Below are positions 1 through 10,092 of a stretch of 64,000 bases of DNA, piece after piece. The notes below the pieces were generated by a model. That model did not search any database. It had not been told where the DNA came from and was given only the letters and a program-made list of their open reading frames with translations. A program made the translations under genes and the position numbers. Numbering within the stretch: the first letter of the stretch is position 1; every line of letters begins with the position of its first letter. Source of the DNA: Planctomycetota bacterium (GTDB lineage: Bacteria; Planctomycetota; B15-G4); assembly GCA_021604805.1 (NCBI GenBank), contig BQJR01000002.1, positions 518,665-582,664 on the forward strand. Direction: 5' to 3'.

Positions 1-1291
1 GCTCGATGCGATGCGTCACTACACGGCGCTCTCCACGCTCAACTTCGCGATCAGCAACGCCTTCTACCCGCTCGGCTCCTGCACGATGAAGTACAACCCG
101 CTCGTGAATGAGCGGGTCGCGGCGCTGCCGGGCTTCGGTCCGTTGCACCCGATGCAGAGCGACGACCAGGCGCAAGGCGCGCTCGAGTTGTTCTGGCGCC
201 TCGAGAAGATCCTGGCCTCGATCGCCGGGCTCGACGCCGTGAGCCTGCACCCCACCGCCGGCGCGCACGGCGAGCTCACCGCGCTGATGTGCATGCGCAA
301 GTACCTCGACGAGAACGGCGGCGCGCACAAGAAGGTGATCCTGATCCCCGACAGCGCGCACGGCACGAACCCGGCGAGCTGCACGATGACGGGTTTCACC
401 ACGCGCGAGCTCAAGAGCAACGCGCGCGGGCGCGTCGACATGGACTCCCTCGAAGCCGTGCTCGGCGACGACGTGGCCGGCCTGATGATCACGAACCCGT
501 CCACGCTGGGTCTGTTCGAGCCGAACATCAAGCTGATCTGCGAGAAGATCCACGGCGTCGGCGGGCTGGTCTACATGGACGGCGCGAACATGAACGCGAT
601 CCTCGGGCGCACGCGCCCGGGCGACTTCGGCGTCGACGTGATGCACTACAACCTGCACAAGACCTTCAGCCAGCCGCACGGCGGTGGTGGTCCGGGCGCG
701 GGGCCGATCGCGGTCACGTCGAAGCTCGCGCCGTACCTGCCGGTGCCCAAGGTCGAGAAGGACGGCGACCGCTTCCGCATCGTGCGCAGCGCCGAACATT
801 CCATCGGCACCACGCGCGGCTTCCTCGGCAACTTCGGCGTGGTCGTGCGCAGCTACACGTACATTCGCAGCCTGGGCGACGAGGGCCTCAAGCGCGTGGC
901 CGACAACGCGGTGCTCAACGCGAACTACCTGCGCGCCAAGCTCGGCAAGAGCTACCGCGTGTGGGTCGACGAGTCGTGCATGCACGAGTTCGTGGCCACG
1001 GCGAAGGGCCTGCCCAACGGCATCAAGGCCACCGACATCGCCAAGCGCCTGATCGACTACGGCATCCACCCGCCCACGATCTACTTCCCGCTGATCGTGC
1101 CCGAGGCGCTCATGGTCGAGCCCACGGAAACCGAGTCGAAGGAGACGCTCGACAACTTCGTGCGCGCCATGGAAGCGATCCGCGCCGAGTGCGACGACGA
1201 CCCCGAGATGCTCAAGCACGCGCCGCACACGCGCAGCATCGGTCGGCCCGACGAGGTCGCTGCGGTGAAGAACCCGCGCGTGATCGTGTGA
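1..1291 (+). CDS. gcvPB: Glycine dehydrogenase (decarboxylating) subunit 2, 5' truncated by window edge
   Basis: This is the PLP-binding half of the two-subunit glycine cleavage P-protein, which decarboxylates glycine and passes the aminomethyl group to lipoylated H-protein. The visible frame opens before the first ATG (base 11) with L-D-A, and the alignment-worthy block FYPLGSCTMKYNP lies near the start, so roughly 50-80 N-terminal residues are missing to the left. The PLP lysine is expected in NLHKTFS (lysine codon at bases 659-661), followed by the glycine-rich PHGGGGPGAGP loop typical of the family. The C-terminus (ends NPRVIV) looks complete. Subunit 1 should lie immediately upstream, outside the window. 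A LipM-like octanoyltransferase at 17.7-18.4 kb could serve lipoylation of the same system. Assignment is secure. Confidence 0.96.
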   Translation, partial: LDAMRHYTALSTLNFAISNAFYPLGSCTMKYNPLVNERVAALPGFGPLHPMQSDDQAQGALELFWRLEKILASIAGLDAVSLHPTAGAHGELTALMCMRKYLDENGGAHKKVILIPDSAHGTNPASCTMTGFTTRELKSNARGRVDMDSLEAVLGDDVAGLMITNPSTLGLFEPNIKLICEKIHGVGGLVYMDGANMNAILGRTRPGDFGVDVMHYNLHKTFSQPHGGGGPGAGPIAVTSKLAPYLPVPKVEKDGDRFRIVRSAEHSIGTTRGFLGNFGVVVRSYTYIRSLGDEGLKRVADNAVLNANYLRAKLGKSYRVWVDESCMHEFVATAKGLPNGIKATDIAKRLIDYGIHPPTIYFPLIVPEALMVEPTETESKETLDNFVRAMEAIRAECDDDPEMLKHAPHTRSIGRPDEVAAVKNPRVIV

Positions 1292-1334
1292 CCGACGCGC
1301 GGCGCGCTGTGCCCGCGGGCGCAGCCGCCGCGGC

Positions 1335-2309
1335 TCAGATCGTCTCGGCGACCGCGACCCTGCCGCCGACATCAACGCGGGCGTCGGGTTGTATGTCGAG
1401 TGCGAGGTCGCGCGGCAACACGAGCCGTCGGCAGAGCCCACCGAGCTCCGAGGCTTCGAGCTGCAGGCTCCCGTGATGGCGCCGTGCGCACGCGCGGCAG
1501 GCCCACATCTGCAGACCCGTGAGGTCTTCCGCGCTCGTGATGAAGGGTTCGCGGCCGGCGTTGAACTCGTCGGGGTGCGGGATCATGCCGTCGTCGTGCA
1601 CCTCGATGGTGACCTTCGGGCCGTCGACATGCGCGCGCAGCAACACGTTGCCGCCCTCGCCGCAACGCTCCACCGCGTGCAGAGCCAAACCGAGCAAGGC
1701 CTGCTCGAGGCGCCGACGATCGGCGGCGAGCAGAACCTCCTGCGGGAGCTCGAGGCGCAAGTCGCAGGCGCGCGTGCGTAGGTGTGTCCGCAGACCGTCT
1801 TCGATACCGTGCAGCACACTCACCATGTCGAGGCTGCGCATCTGGTCTTCGTCGTGCACGCGACTCAAGGCGCGCATGCGGCGCATCAACTCTTCCATCA
1901 CGCCCATGTCGCGTTCCAAGCCCGTCACCAGGGCATCGGCTGCGCTGTCACCGTGGTGCAAGCGCGCGAGTTCAGCGAGCTGGAAGCGCAGCGACAACAA
2001 CGCGTTGTTGCCGTCGTGAACGAGCGCCGGACCGAAGGCGGCGGCCAGACTCTCGGCGTGGAGTCGGAGCAGCTGGGCTTCATCGGGAACGGCGCTGGGC
2101 GGCACTGCGGCGCCGCGTGCGTGCCGCGCGCTGAACACCACGCCGAGCAACGCGATGACCCAGAGCACGCCCGCCCACAAGCGGAAGCTCGAGCGCGCAG
2201 GCCCCGAGTCCGGCACGGTGGCCATCATCAGGTCGAGCACCACGACCCCCACGAGCGCGCCCACGAGCCAATAGAGGCTGGGCCGCCGACTCACGCTGAC
2301 CGTGTTCAC
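1335..2309 (-). CDS. Membrane-anchored sensor histidine kinase-like protein with degenerate ATPase motifs
   Basis: The 324-residue product has two predicted N-terminal membrane helices (about residues 12-31 and 45-61) separated by a very short loop, then a cytoplasmic HisKA-like helix pair. LVHDGNNALLSLRF looks like an H-box, with His98-Asp99 as candidate phosphoacceptor region. The following HATPase_c-like part is weak: the N-box position reads LLGLALHAVERC without a clear Asn, and the G1 box reads VHDDGMIPH rather than DxGxG. It may be a pseudokinase or a scaffold. No response regulator is adjacent. The start is GTG, chosen because GGTGGAG sits a few bases upstream. It converges on gcvPB with 43 bases between them. 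Confidence 0.7.
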   Translation of the reverse strand: MNTVSVSRRPSLYWLVGALVGVVVLDLMMATVPDSGPARSSFRLWAGVLWVIALLGVVFSARHARGAAVPPSAVPDEAQLLRLHAESLAAAFGPALVHDGNNALLSLRFQLAELARLHHGDSAADALVTGLERDMGVMEELMRRMRALSRVHDEDQMRSLDMVSVLHGIEDGLRTHLRTRACDLRLELPQEVLLAADRRRLEQALLGLALHAVERCGEGGNVLLRAHVDGPKVTIEVHDDGMIPHPDEFNAGREPFITSAEDLTGLQMWACRACARRHHGSLQLEASELGGLCRRLVLPRDLALDIQPDARVDVGGRVAVAETI

Positions 2310-2630
2310 ACTCCACCTACCAAACCGCCATCTCCGTACCGTTGGAACAGCGCCACACCGAACTGCTCAGTCCGGCCCTCCGCGCTCACGCGCGACGGCG
2401 CTGTTGAACTCCCCGTTCCAAGTTCTGTGCTCACGACCATTCTCCGACTGCCCGTCGGCCAAATGAGAGCGATGCGCTGAGTCTATCAAGGAATGGGTGA
2501 GAAACTGGAGACGCGAGTGCTGTCGCACTGGGACTGACCATTCCGGTCGCGATGAGAGAGTGTCGAAAGAGGCACGACATGCCAGTAAACAGCGCAGCCG
2601 ATTGGCCCGCCGGACAGGCAGAATCTGGTG
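2310..2630. other. Divergent intergenic region between kinase-like gene and recQ
   Basis: About 320 bases with no convincing ORF. Being between divergent genes, it must carry both promoters, but I see no clear -35/-10 pair or long hairpin; composition is slightly less GC-rich than the flanking genes. Nothing else is supported. Confidence 0.4.
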
Positions 2631-4076
<1,446 letters not shown>

Positions 4077-4086
4077 GCAGCGCCAC

Positions 4087-4533
4087 TCAGCGCGAGCTGA
4101 TGCGCGACTCGATCAGCGCCACGAGTTCGTCGGGATCGGCGCTGCCCACATGAAAGACGCGCTCGGCGAAGTGCAGCCGCACGAGGTCGCCGGTGTTGAT
4201 GTTCCAGGCCCAACCGAAGCCAGGGGACCAGCGCAAGCCGATGCCGAGCAGCGCCGGCGCCTTGACGCGTTCCACGCGCGTGATACGCGCATAGTCGATG
4301 CGCCGCCGGAACACGGGCAACGGCCCGTAACCCACGTACACGCGATCACCTTCGTCGCGCACGCGCAGCCACTTCATGCTCGCCGCAAGCAGCATCATCA
4401 GCACCGACACGCCCCACAACAGCACGCGCCCTTCGTCGACCGGGATCGCGGCGCTCACGCCCGCCACGACCACCGACATCACCACCAGCACGATCCAGAT
4501 CCAGCCACGCTGCACACGATCGTAGTGAGCCAT
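4087..4533 (-). CDS. Two-helix membrane protein with PH-like (DUF304-type) C-terminal domain
   Basis: The 148-residue product has two closely spaced membrane helices (about residues 11-33 and 40-60) followed by a soluble beta-rich segment (RVYVGYGPLPVFRRRIDYARITRVERVK... through ADPDELVALIESR). This layout, including the IxxxRIxxVE strand after the helices and a closing DPDELVALIE helix, resembles bacterial PH domain proteins. The function is unknown. I chose the internal ATG at 4533 because GGGAG lies six bases upstream and because the longer frame would add a basic, low-complexity leader. It sits between recQ (convergent) and the LOG-family gene. Confidence 0.65.
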   Translation of the reverse strand: MAHYDRVQRGWIWIVLVVMSVVVAGVSAAIPVDEGRVLLWGVSVLMMLLAASMKWLRVRDEGDRVYVGYGPLPVFRRRIDYARITRVERVKAPALLGIGLRWSPGFGWAWNINTGDLVRLHFAERVFHVGSADPDELVALIESRISSR

Positions 4534-4632
4534 CGCGATCTCCCGGCGAGGTCGACGCGGCCCGGCGAGCGCGCGCCGCATGTGCAGTAGTCTCGCATCT
4601 GCGCACGGCACGGACGGCGCGTCACACGCAGC

Positions 4633-5220
4633 TCATGAGCCTTCGGCCGAGATCCAACGCGGCAGGTCCAGCGGCGCATAGGCTGCAAAGCTGCTGAGCA
4701 GCTCCTCGGGTGTGCTCACGGACATCAACAGCGCGCGCAGGCCCGGCTTCAAGAAGCCTTCTTGCGTGGCGTGGTCGAGGCTCGCCCGCAGCGCGCGCCA
4801 ATAGTCGTTCACATCAAAGAGCGCGCAGGGTTTGCGGTGCAGACCGAGCTGCGCCCAGGTGAGGATCTCGGCGATCTCCTCGAGCGTTCCGAGGCCGCCC
4901 GGCAGCGCCACGAAGCCGTTCCCCAAGCGCGCCATGAGAGCCTTGCGCTCGTGCATCGAGTTGACGAGGTGCAGCTCCGTGAGCCCCTCGTGAGCCAGTT
5001 CTCGACGCGCCAGCTCGCGCGGCAACACGCCGATGACCTCGCCGCCCGCTTCCAAGGCCGCGTCGGCCACAGTGCCCATGAGCCCCACGCGCCCGCCGCC
5101 GAAGACCACGCCCACGCCGCGCTCGGCGAGGTGCCGCCCCAACGCCGCAGCGCTCGACTTGTAGATCGGGTCGCGCCCGAACTGCGAGCCACAGAACACC
5201 GTGAGACGCTCGATCGTCAT
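4633..5220 (-). CDS. LOG family protein (TIGR00730), putative nucleotide 5'-monophosphate phosphoribohydrolase
   Basis: The 195-residue Rossmann-like protein begins MTIERLTVFCGS and carries the two family signatures: FGGGRVGLMG near residue 40-50 and the catalytic/nucleotide-binding LPGGLGTLEE loop, with SMHERK supplying the conserved arginine. Characterised members release ribose 5-phosphate from AMP or cytokinin nucleotides; the substrate here cannot be told. The start at 5220 is supported by GGAGAG just upstream; a longer reading frame to 5256 lacks this. A GC-rich hairpin separates it from ahpC upstream on the same strand, so the two are probably transcribed separately. Confidence 0.9.
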   Translation of the reverse strand: MTIERLTVFCGSQFGRDPIYKSSAAALGRHLAERGVGVVFGGGRVGLMGTVADAALEAGGEVIGVLPRELARRELAHEGLTELHLVNSMHERKALMARLGNGFVALPGGLGTLEEIAEILTWAQLGLHRKPCALFDVNDYWRALRASLDHATQEGFLKPGLRALLMSVSTPEELLSSFAAYAPLDLPRWISAEGS

Positions 5221-5252
5221 GGGGACTCTCCGGGGGCGCCGCGTGGGAACGA

Positions 5253-5293
5253 ACACGGCCCTCGATCCGCCTTGCGCGAATCGAGGGCCGTGT
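5253..5293 (-). terminator. Perfect 14-bp inverted repeat, probable terminator of ahpC
   Basis: ACACGGCCCTCGAT (5253-5266) is exactly complementary to 5280-5293 with a 13-base loop. On the minus strand it lies 53 bases after the ahpC stop and is followed by a short T-containing tract (TTCGTTCCC), before the LOG-family start codon. The U-tract is weak, so termination is inferred rather than shown. Confidence 0.6.
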
Positions 5294-5345
5294 CGAGCAA
5301 CGCACGCGCACTCAGCTGTGAGCCGCGCGTGAGCGCATCAGGGCC

Positions 5346-5963
5346 TCAGCCCTTCATCGCCTCGTTCACGCGACCGACCATGGCCGCCGACGGCTTGAGC
5401 GTGGTGTCGCCCTCGTTGCTCCAGTTCGCCGGGCAGACTTCGCCGGGCTGGTTGCCGAGGTACACGTTGGCGCGCAGCTTGCGCAGCAGTTCGTCGACAT
5501 TGCGACCGAGGTTCAGGAAGTTCACTTCGGCGTTCATCAGCTGGCCAGCCGGGCTGATGATGAAGGCGCCACGCAGGTCGAGGCCGGCGTTGTCGAGGTA
5601 GACACCGAAGAGCTTCGAGACGGTGCCCGTCGGGTCGGCACCCATCGGGTAGTTCACGCCAGCGAGCTGACCTTCTTCGCGGTGCCACGCGAGGTGCGTG
5701 AACTGCGTGTCGGTGCTCACGGTGCAGACCTCGGCGCCGAGCTTCTGGAAGTCCTCGTACTTCTCGGCGAGCGCCTTGAACTCGGTCGCGCACACGAAGG
5801 TGAAGTCGGCCGGGTAGAAGAACAGGATCGTCCACTTCTTGTCGGTCTTCTGCTGCTCAAGGCTGAGCTCGCCGAAGTCGCCGGTCTTGGGGTCGAAAGT
5901 GGTCAGCGTGAAGTCGGGCACCTGCTGCCCGACCTGGATGCCAGCAGCGGTGGCCTCGGTCAT
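5346..5963 (-). CDS. ahpC: 2-Cys peroxiredoxin, alkyl hydroperoxide reductase C type
   Basis: The 205-residue enzyme reduces hydrogen peroxide and organic hydroperoxides in the cytoplasm. The peroxidatic cysteine is Cys58 in FFYPADFTFVCATEF and the resolving cysteine is Cys177 in GEVCPANW, the typical AhpC/Prx1 layout, so it is a complete 2-Cys enzyme. No AhpF or dedicated reductase is adjacent; thioredoxin is a possible reductant. The start has AAAGGA upstream, and this ribosome-binding region overlaps a small inverted repeat (5969-5983). Length and motifs agree well with the family. Confidence 0.97.
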   Translation of the reverse strand: MTEATAAGIQVGQQVPDFTLTTFDPKTGDFGELSLEQQKTDKKWTILFFYPADFTFVCATEFKALAEKYEDFQKLGAEVCTVSTDTQFTHLAWHREEGQLAGVNYPMGADPTGTVSKLFGVYLDNAGLDLRGAFIISPAGQLMNAEVNFLNLGRNVDELLRKLRANVYLGNQPGEVCPANWSNEGDTTLKPSAAMVGRVNEAMKG

Positions 5964-5968
5964 CGTGG

Positions 5969-5983
5969 GTCCTTTCGAAGGAC
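5969..5983 (-). promoter_or_regulatory. Small inverted repeat overlapping the ahpC ribosome-binding region
   Basis: GTCCTT-TCG-AAGGAC is a 6-bp inverted repeat with a 3-base loop ending six bases before the ahpC start. On the transcript it would enclose the AAAGGA Shine-Dalgarno-like sequence. It may be a simple chance palindrome, a translational hairpin or an operator half-site pair. Confidence 0.35.
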
Positions 5984-6125
5984 GGTGAAAAGGGGTTCGT
6001 CGAGCCGGCGCCCGTGGAGACGGGGCCGCTCACACCGAGGCATCTGGCCTGCGGCGTCGAACCGGAGAGGGTAGCAAAGGCGTGTTCGAGTGTCGCGGGA
6101 TCGAGGGGCGCGTCGCAGCCGACAA

Positions 6126-7331
6126 CTAGGTCAGATCCTGCGGCTCGATCCAGGCCCAGAGCCCACGGCCCTCCACCGGCTGAACGAGCGCGCAGGCAGC
6201 CGACGGCGGCGTGCTGCGCGGGCTCCCCAGGCGCAGCGCCAGGCCCTGCTGATCCGAGACGACGCCCGCCTTCCGCGCACGCTCCGCCAAGGCGTGCACG
6301 AGGTGGCCGAAGCTGAGCCGCGCGTTGATCTCGACGAGGCAGCGCAGGCGCGAGCTGCCTCCGCTCGCGGGCTCGGCGGCGCCCGCGCGCAGGTAGGCGT
6401 CGATGCCGAAGGGGCCGCGATGCCCGACGGCGGCGAGCGCCGCGCCCACCCGTTCGCCGGTGGCGCGCAGCTGCGCCTCGTGCGCCGCGCTCAAGGCCGG
6501 GAGTGACCCGTTCAACGCCGGCGCCACGACGCCACGGAAGCCGCCCGCCGCGTCGCTCACGAGTTGGTGCAAACCCGCGATCTGCGTGAGGCCCGCGGCG
6601 TCGATCCAAGCGCACAGTCCGAAGTCGGCGGCGCGCGTCTCCCAAGGTTCGAAGAGCAACTCGCCGCGACGCGCGAAGGCGCGCGCGATGTGCGCCGGGT
6701 CGAGCGGACGTTCGGGGCGCTGCACGCTCAGGCCTTCGCCGGCTGCAGAGAGCGGCGCCTTGAGCACCCACTGCGCCGGCGCTCGCTCGAAGCTGTCGAG
6801 GTGCACGCGCAGAGCCTCGGGATTCGCGAGCCAGGCGGCGCCCGAAAGACCGACGTCGAAGCGTGCGGCGAGCTCGCTGGCGAAGCCGCGATGACTCACG
6901 AGGCGCTGCACATCGAGCGGCGGGCGCGGCGCGCGGCGCAACGCGTCGACCAGGGGCAAGCCTTCGGCGCGGGTCGGCTGCAGCGGCGACGACGTGCCGT
7001 CATGCGGTACCTGCGAAGCTGGCTCAGACCACGCCGACGATCCGACCTCGCGCGCAACCGTCATCCCGGGATCCGTCATCCCTGGGACCGTGGCCCACGG
7101 GATCACCGCGCCCGCGGACGGCAGCGCACCCGAGATCACGCGTGGTGCAGGCAACCACTCGATCGCAGGCAAGGCGCGCGGGTCGAGCGGTTGCGGCGTC
7201 CACAAGCTGTCGCCAGGGAGCGCCAGAGCACGCAACACGCCCGCCGCCGCGGACAAGCGCTCCACGGCTGCGGCGCGCAAGGTGATCGGCGGCTCGGCGA
7301 GGCGCGCCTCGGCGTCGAGATGTCCGAGCAA
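6126..7331 (-). CDS. ATP-grasp superfamily protein of unknown substrate
   Basis: The 401-residue product shows an ATP-grasp layout: a pre-ATP-grasp-like N-terminal part (GDSLWTPQPLDP), a lysine-bearing strand (WVLKAPLSAAGEGLSV), a LLFEPW hinge, and a C-terminal metal-binding segment (GIDAYLR then CLVEINARLSFGHL). These enzymes ligate a carboxylate to an amine or thiol through an acylphosphate; the substrate is unknown. It lies 17 bases downstream of a DUF455 ferritin-like gene on the same strand, so the two are likely an operon. The start is a weakly supported TTG; an internal GTG at 7265 is an alternative. The sequence beyond the stop retains coding-like third-base bias in another frame (see findings). 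Confidence 0.7.
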   Translation of the reverse strand: MLGHLDAEARLAEPPITLRAAAVERLSAAAGVLRALALPGDSLWTPQPLDPRALPAIEWLPAPRVISGALPSAGAVIPWATVPGMTDPGMTVAREVGSSAWSEPASQVPHDGTSSPLQPTRAEGLPLVDALRRAPRPPLDVQRLVSHRGFASELAARFDVGLSGAAWLANPEALRVHLDSFERAPAQWVLKAPLSAAGEGLSVQRPERPLDPAHIARAFARRGELLFEPWETRAADFGLCAWIDAAGLTQIAGLHQLVSDAAGGFRGVVAPALNGSLPALSAAHEAQLRATGERVGAALAAVGHRGPFGIDAYLRAGAAEPASGGSSRLRCLVEINARLSFGHLVHALAERARKAGVVSDQQGLALRLGSPRSTPPSAACALVQPVEGRGLWAWIEPQDLT

Positions 7332-7348
7332 GTTGGCGGACGCGGCGC

Positions 7349-8143
7349 TCAGCGTTCAGGCTCGGCGTCGTCGTCGTGGGCGAGGCGCTCGAGGAAGTCG
7401 ACGTCGAGACCGCTGCCCGCGCGCGCTTCGGGCCGGAAGCGACGTCCTCTCGCCAACGAAGGGCGCAAGGGCCAGCGCAAGGACGCGCGCCAAGCGCTGT
7501 AGAGGTCCGCGCCCGGTTCGGCGAAGGCGCGCAACCAACGCAGGCCGAAGGCCACGTGGCGCACTTCGTCGCGATGCACGCGCTCGAGCAGCTGCGCGGT
7601 GTCCTCGTCGCCCGCGGCGCGCGCCGCTTCGGCATAGTCGAGACTGTGGTCGAGGTTGGCGTTCTCGAACACCAAGCACACGCCGCTCACGAACTGCCGC
7701 GGCGTGTCGAAGAGCGGCAACTTGCTCCAGAAGTACGCGTTCACCGGCAAGCTCCCGAAGGGTTGCCCGAGACGCTCCAACGCCGCGCAATAGAGCGCGA
7801 GATGTTGCTGTTCCTCGGCGAGCGGACCGAGCAACTCACGCCGGAAGTCTGCGGGCGCTTCCGGGAACGCGAGCAAGGCCCAAGCGAAGAGCTCCACGGC
7901 TTGCAGCTCGTGGTTCGCGAAAGCGTGCAGGATGCGCGCGCGCTGAGCCGGGTCGTGCATGCCGCCGAGCGCGGGCACGCGCGGCGGGCGCTTCACAGGA
8001 CGCAAGGCGCGCGGACGACCCGGTCGCGAGAGTCGCAGCGCGCGCCCCGGCTCACGGTCTGTGAGCCCGACGGGCGGCGCCTCGAGCTTGCCCGCCAGCT
8101 CGCGCGCGCGCAGCACGCGCAACGCGTAGGTGCGACGCTCCAC
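7349..8143 (-). CDS. DUF455 family ferritin-like protein
   Basis: The 264-residue protein matches the DUF455 pattern: an N-terminal ALRVLRARELAGKLE segment, then a four-helix ferritin-like core with carboxylate/histidine ligands in HAFANHELQAVELFAW, EEQQHLALY, ENANLDH and DEVRHVAFGLRW. The paired E/ExxH motifs suggest a diiron or other dimetal site; the motif SLPVNAYFW is also characteristic. No biochemical role is established for the family. It starts at GTG, 13 bases after the preceding secreted-protein gene, and leads into the ATP-grasp gene. Confidence 0.88.
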   Translation of the reverse strand: MERRTYALRVLRARELAGKLEAPPVGLTDREPGRALRLSRPGRPRALRPVKRPPRVPALGGMHDPAQRARILHAFANHELQAVELFAWALLAFPEAPADFRRELLGPLAEEQQHLALYCAALERLGQPFGSLPVNAYFWSKLPLFDTPRQFVSGVCLVFENANLDHSLDYAEAARAAGDEDTAQLLERVHRDEVRHVAFGLRWLRAFAEPGADLYSAWRASLRWPLRPSLARGRRFRPEARAGSGLDVDFLERLAHDDDAEPER

Positions 8144-8156
8144 GCGGCAGGCCTGC

Positions 8157-9824
8157 TCAGACGCCGAAGGGCAACGGGTTCACCACGTTGATGGTGAGCG
8201 TGAGCTTCTTGGTCTTGGTGCCGTCGTCGAGGCGGAAGGCGGCCTTGTGCTTGCCGATGTGATCGAACTCGGGCGTCCACAGCAGCATGCTGGTCTCGGC
8301 GTCGTACTCGGCGCCGAGCGCGAACACGCCTTTGCTCTCGTCGAAGATCGTGACCGTGACGTCGTCGCCATCACGATCGGCGGTGAGGATCGGCACGGCG
8401 AGCTCGATGCCCACCAGCGCTTGCAGCTTGCTCACCTTCACTCCGAGCGGCGGCTTGTTCTTCAGCTCGTTCTCGTCGGGCGGCAGGATCTTGAAGGAGA
8501 ACTTCACCTTGCGCGGCTTGGTGACGTCGTCTTCCTGCACGAGGATGCGGATCTTGTAGCTGCCCTTGGGGCCGGCGTTGGGCCAGCTGAGCATGCCGGT
8601 CTCGGCGTCGAAGCTCATGCCCTTGGGGGTCTTCTTGAGCGGCTCAGCGGTGAGCGTGATGCCTTCGCCCGAGGGCTCATCGATGTCGGTGACGAGCACG
8701 GGGATCTGGATGTCGCTGCCTTCCACAGCGCGCGTCTTGAAGCGCGCGGTCACGGGTTTGCGCTCGTCGAAGTTCTCGAGGTTGGGCAGCTCGTCGCTGA
8801 CGGCGAGGCCGGTGTAGCGCTTCTTGGTGAGGTCGATGATCGCTTCGGTGTCTTCGCCCTCGAACAGCACGCCGTCCCAGCGCACGGCCCAGAACTCACC
8901 ATCGAGCACGGCCAGGTCGACGAAGTAGTCGTCGTCCTCGTCGAAGTTCATCGGCGGGTAGTCCACGAGCGGCTCGTCTTCGTCGTCGAGCGTGAACACC
9001 GAGCCGTCGGCGCGCAGCGCGTAGAGCGTGCCGTCGGTGTCGACTTCGAGGTCGACGTAGAGGCTCTGTTGCTGGCTCAGATTCGCGACCGGGAAGCGTG
9101 CGATCTCTTCGCCGCCATCGAGGTCCTCGGGGTCGGCGCCCTCATCGAAGTCGGCCGGGTCGAGACGGAACACCACGCCGTCGGCGCGCAGCGCGAGCAG
9201 CGTGTCGTCGAGCGGGTCGCGCACGAGACGGATCCAGAGCGTGGTCAGCAGGCCGCCGTCGTCGGTGGGCGGGTCGACCTCGGGATCCTTGGGGTCGGGG
9301 TCGAGCGAGCCGCGCAGCTGGAAACCGCGCGCGGGGCCACCGTCGAGGAAGACGGCGCCGTCGAAGCGCAACGTGTAGACCTCGTCGCCCACGGCAGCGA
9401 GGTCGAAGAAGAAGGAGCTGCCTTGCGGGGAGATGTCGTCGTCGGCCACGCCGTCGCGCGCGATGAGGCCGTCGGTGGAGAGCGCGAACACGCCGTCGTC
9501 GGTCACGTCGAGCTGCAACCAGAAGGGCGTGTCGGTCACGAGCAAGGTGAACGGCAGGTTCGCGAACTTCTCACCGTTGAGCTGCATCAGCCCGTCGACA
9601 CGCAACGAGTAGCGGTCGGGGCCGTGCGCAGCGATCGCCGTCCAACGGTGCTCCCCATTGGGATCCTGCTCATCCGCGGGCGTGAACTTGCCGGGCAAGG
9701 TCTCGAGCACCGTGCCGTCGACCGAGAGCTTGCCGCGCTCGTTGAGCGCATACAGGAAGCTCTGCGAGACGGCGGCTGGCGCCAGAGCGGCGAACAACGA
9801 GAACAGGACGAGCGCGCGCAACAT
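8157..9824 (-). CDS. Secreted protein with seven short DG repeats (propeller-like) and two cadherin-like Ig domains
   Basis: The 555-residue product begins with a Sec signal peptide (MLRALVLFSLFAALAPAAVSQ). Residues roughly 20-330 contain seven copies of a short motif of the form Y/F-A/S/T-L/V-x-x-D-G-x-V/L (for example RYSLRVDGL, VFALSTDGL, VYTLRFDGA, LLALRADGV, LYALRADGS, FWAVRWDGV), suggesting a seven-bladed beta-propeller with very acidic loops. The last 200 residues contain two putative Ig/cadherin-like domains marked by GMSFDAETGMLSW and SMLLWTPEFDHIG. Such domains mediate surface or carbohydrate contacts; no enzyme motif is seen. The start at 9824 is supported by GGAG upstream and by the signal peptide. 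It is the first gene of a possible three-gene run. Confidence 0.75.
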   Translation of the reverse strand: MLRALVLFSLFAALAPAAVSQSFLYALNERGKLSVDGTVLETLPGKFTPADEQDPNGEHRWTAIAAHGPDRYSLRVDGLMQLNGEKFANLPFTLLVTDTPFWLQLDVTDDGVFALSTDGLIARDGVADDDISPQGSSFFFDLAAVGDEVYTLRFDGAVFLDGGPARGFQLRGSLDPDPKDPEVDPPTDDGGLLTTLWIRLVRDPLDDTLLALRADGVVFRLDPADFDEGADPEDLDGGEEIARFPVANLSQQQSLYVDLEVDTDGTLYALRADGSVFTLDDEDEPLVDYPPMNFDEDDDYFVDLAVLDGEFWAVRWDGVLFEGEDTEAIIDLTKKRYTGLAVSDELPNLENFDERKPVTARFKTRAVEGSDIQIPVLVTDIDEPSGEGITLTAEPLKKTPKGMSFDAETGMLSWPNAGPKGSYKIRILVQEDDVTKPRKVKFSFKILPPDENELKNKPPLGVKVSKLQALVGIELAVPILTADRDGDDVTVTIFDESKGVFALGAEYDAETSMLLWTPEFDHIGKHKAAFRLDDGTKTKKLTLTINVVNPLPFGV

Positions 9825-10092
9825 GGGACAGGCTCCGGGTGTCGGATCCGAGTGGAACGCTCCATGGTAGAGGGAGCGCGGGGTTCGAGGCCAATGGCGA
9901 TCGGGGTCCGCCGAGACGCGAGAACGCTCGGCGTGCCGACATGGACGGGCGCGCCGGCGCGCTTCGTCCGCAGCGAAATCCCCAGCAACAAGAACGCGCT
10001 TCGTCGCAGGCGAGTGCAAAGCCCGCCCGCGGGTCGCAGTTGTCAGCGGCCGCTCGCGGCGCGGCGCTCACCACGCCCGCAACGCGCCTCGA

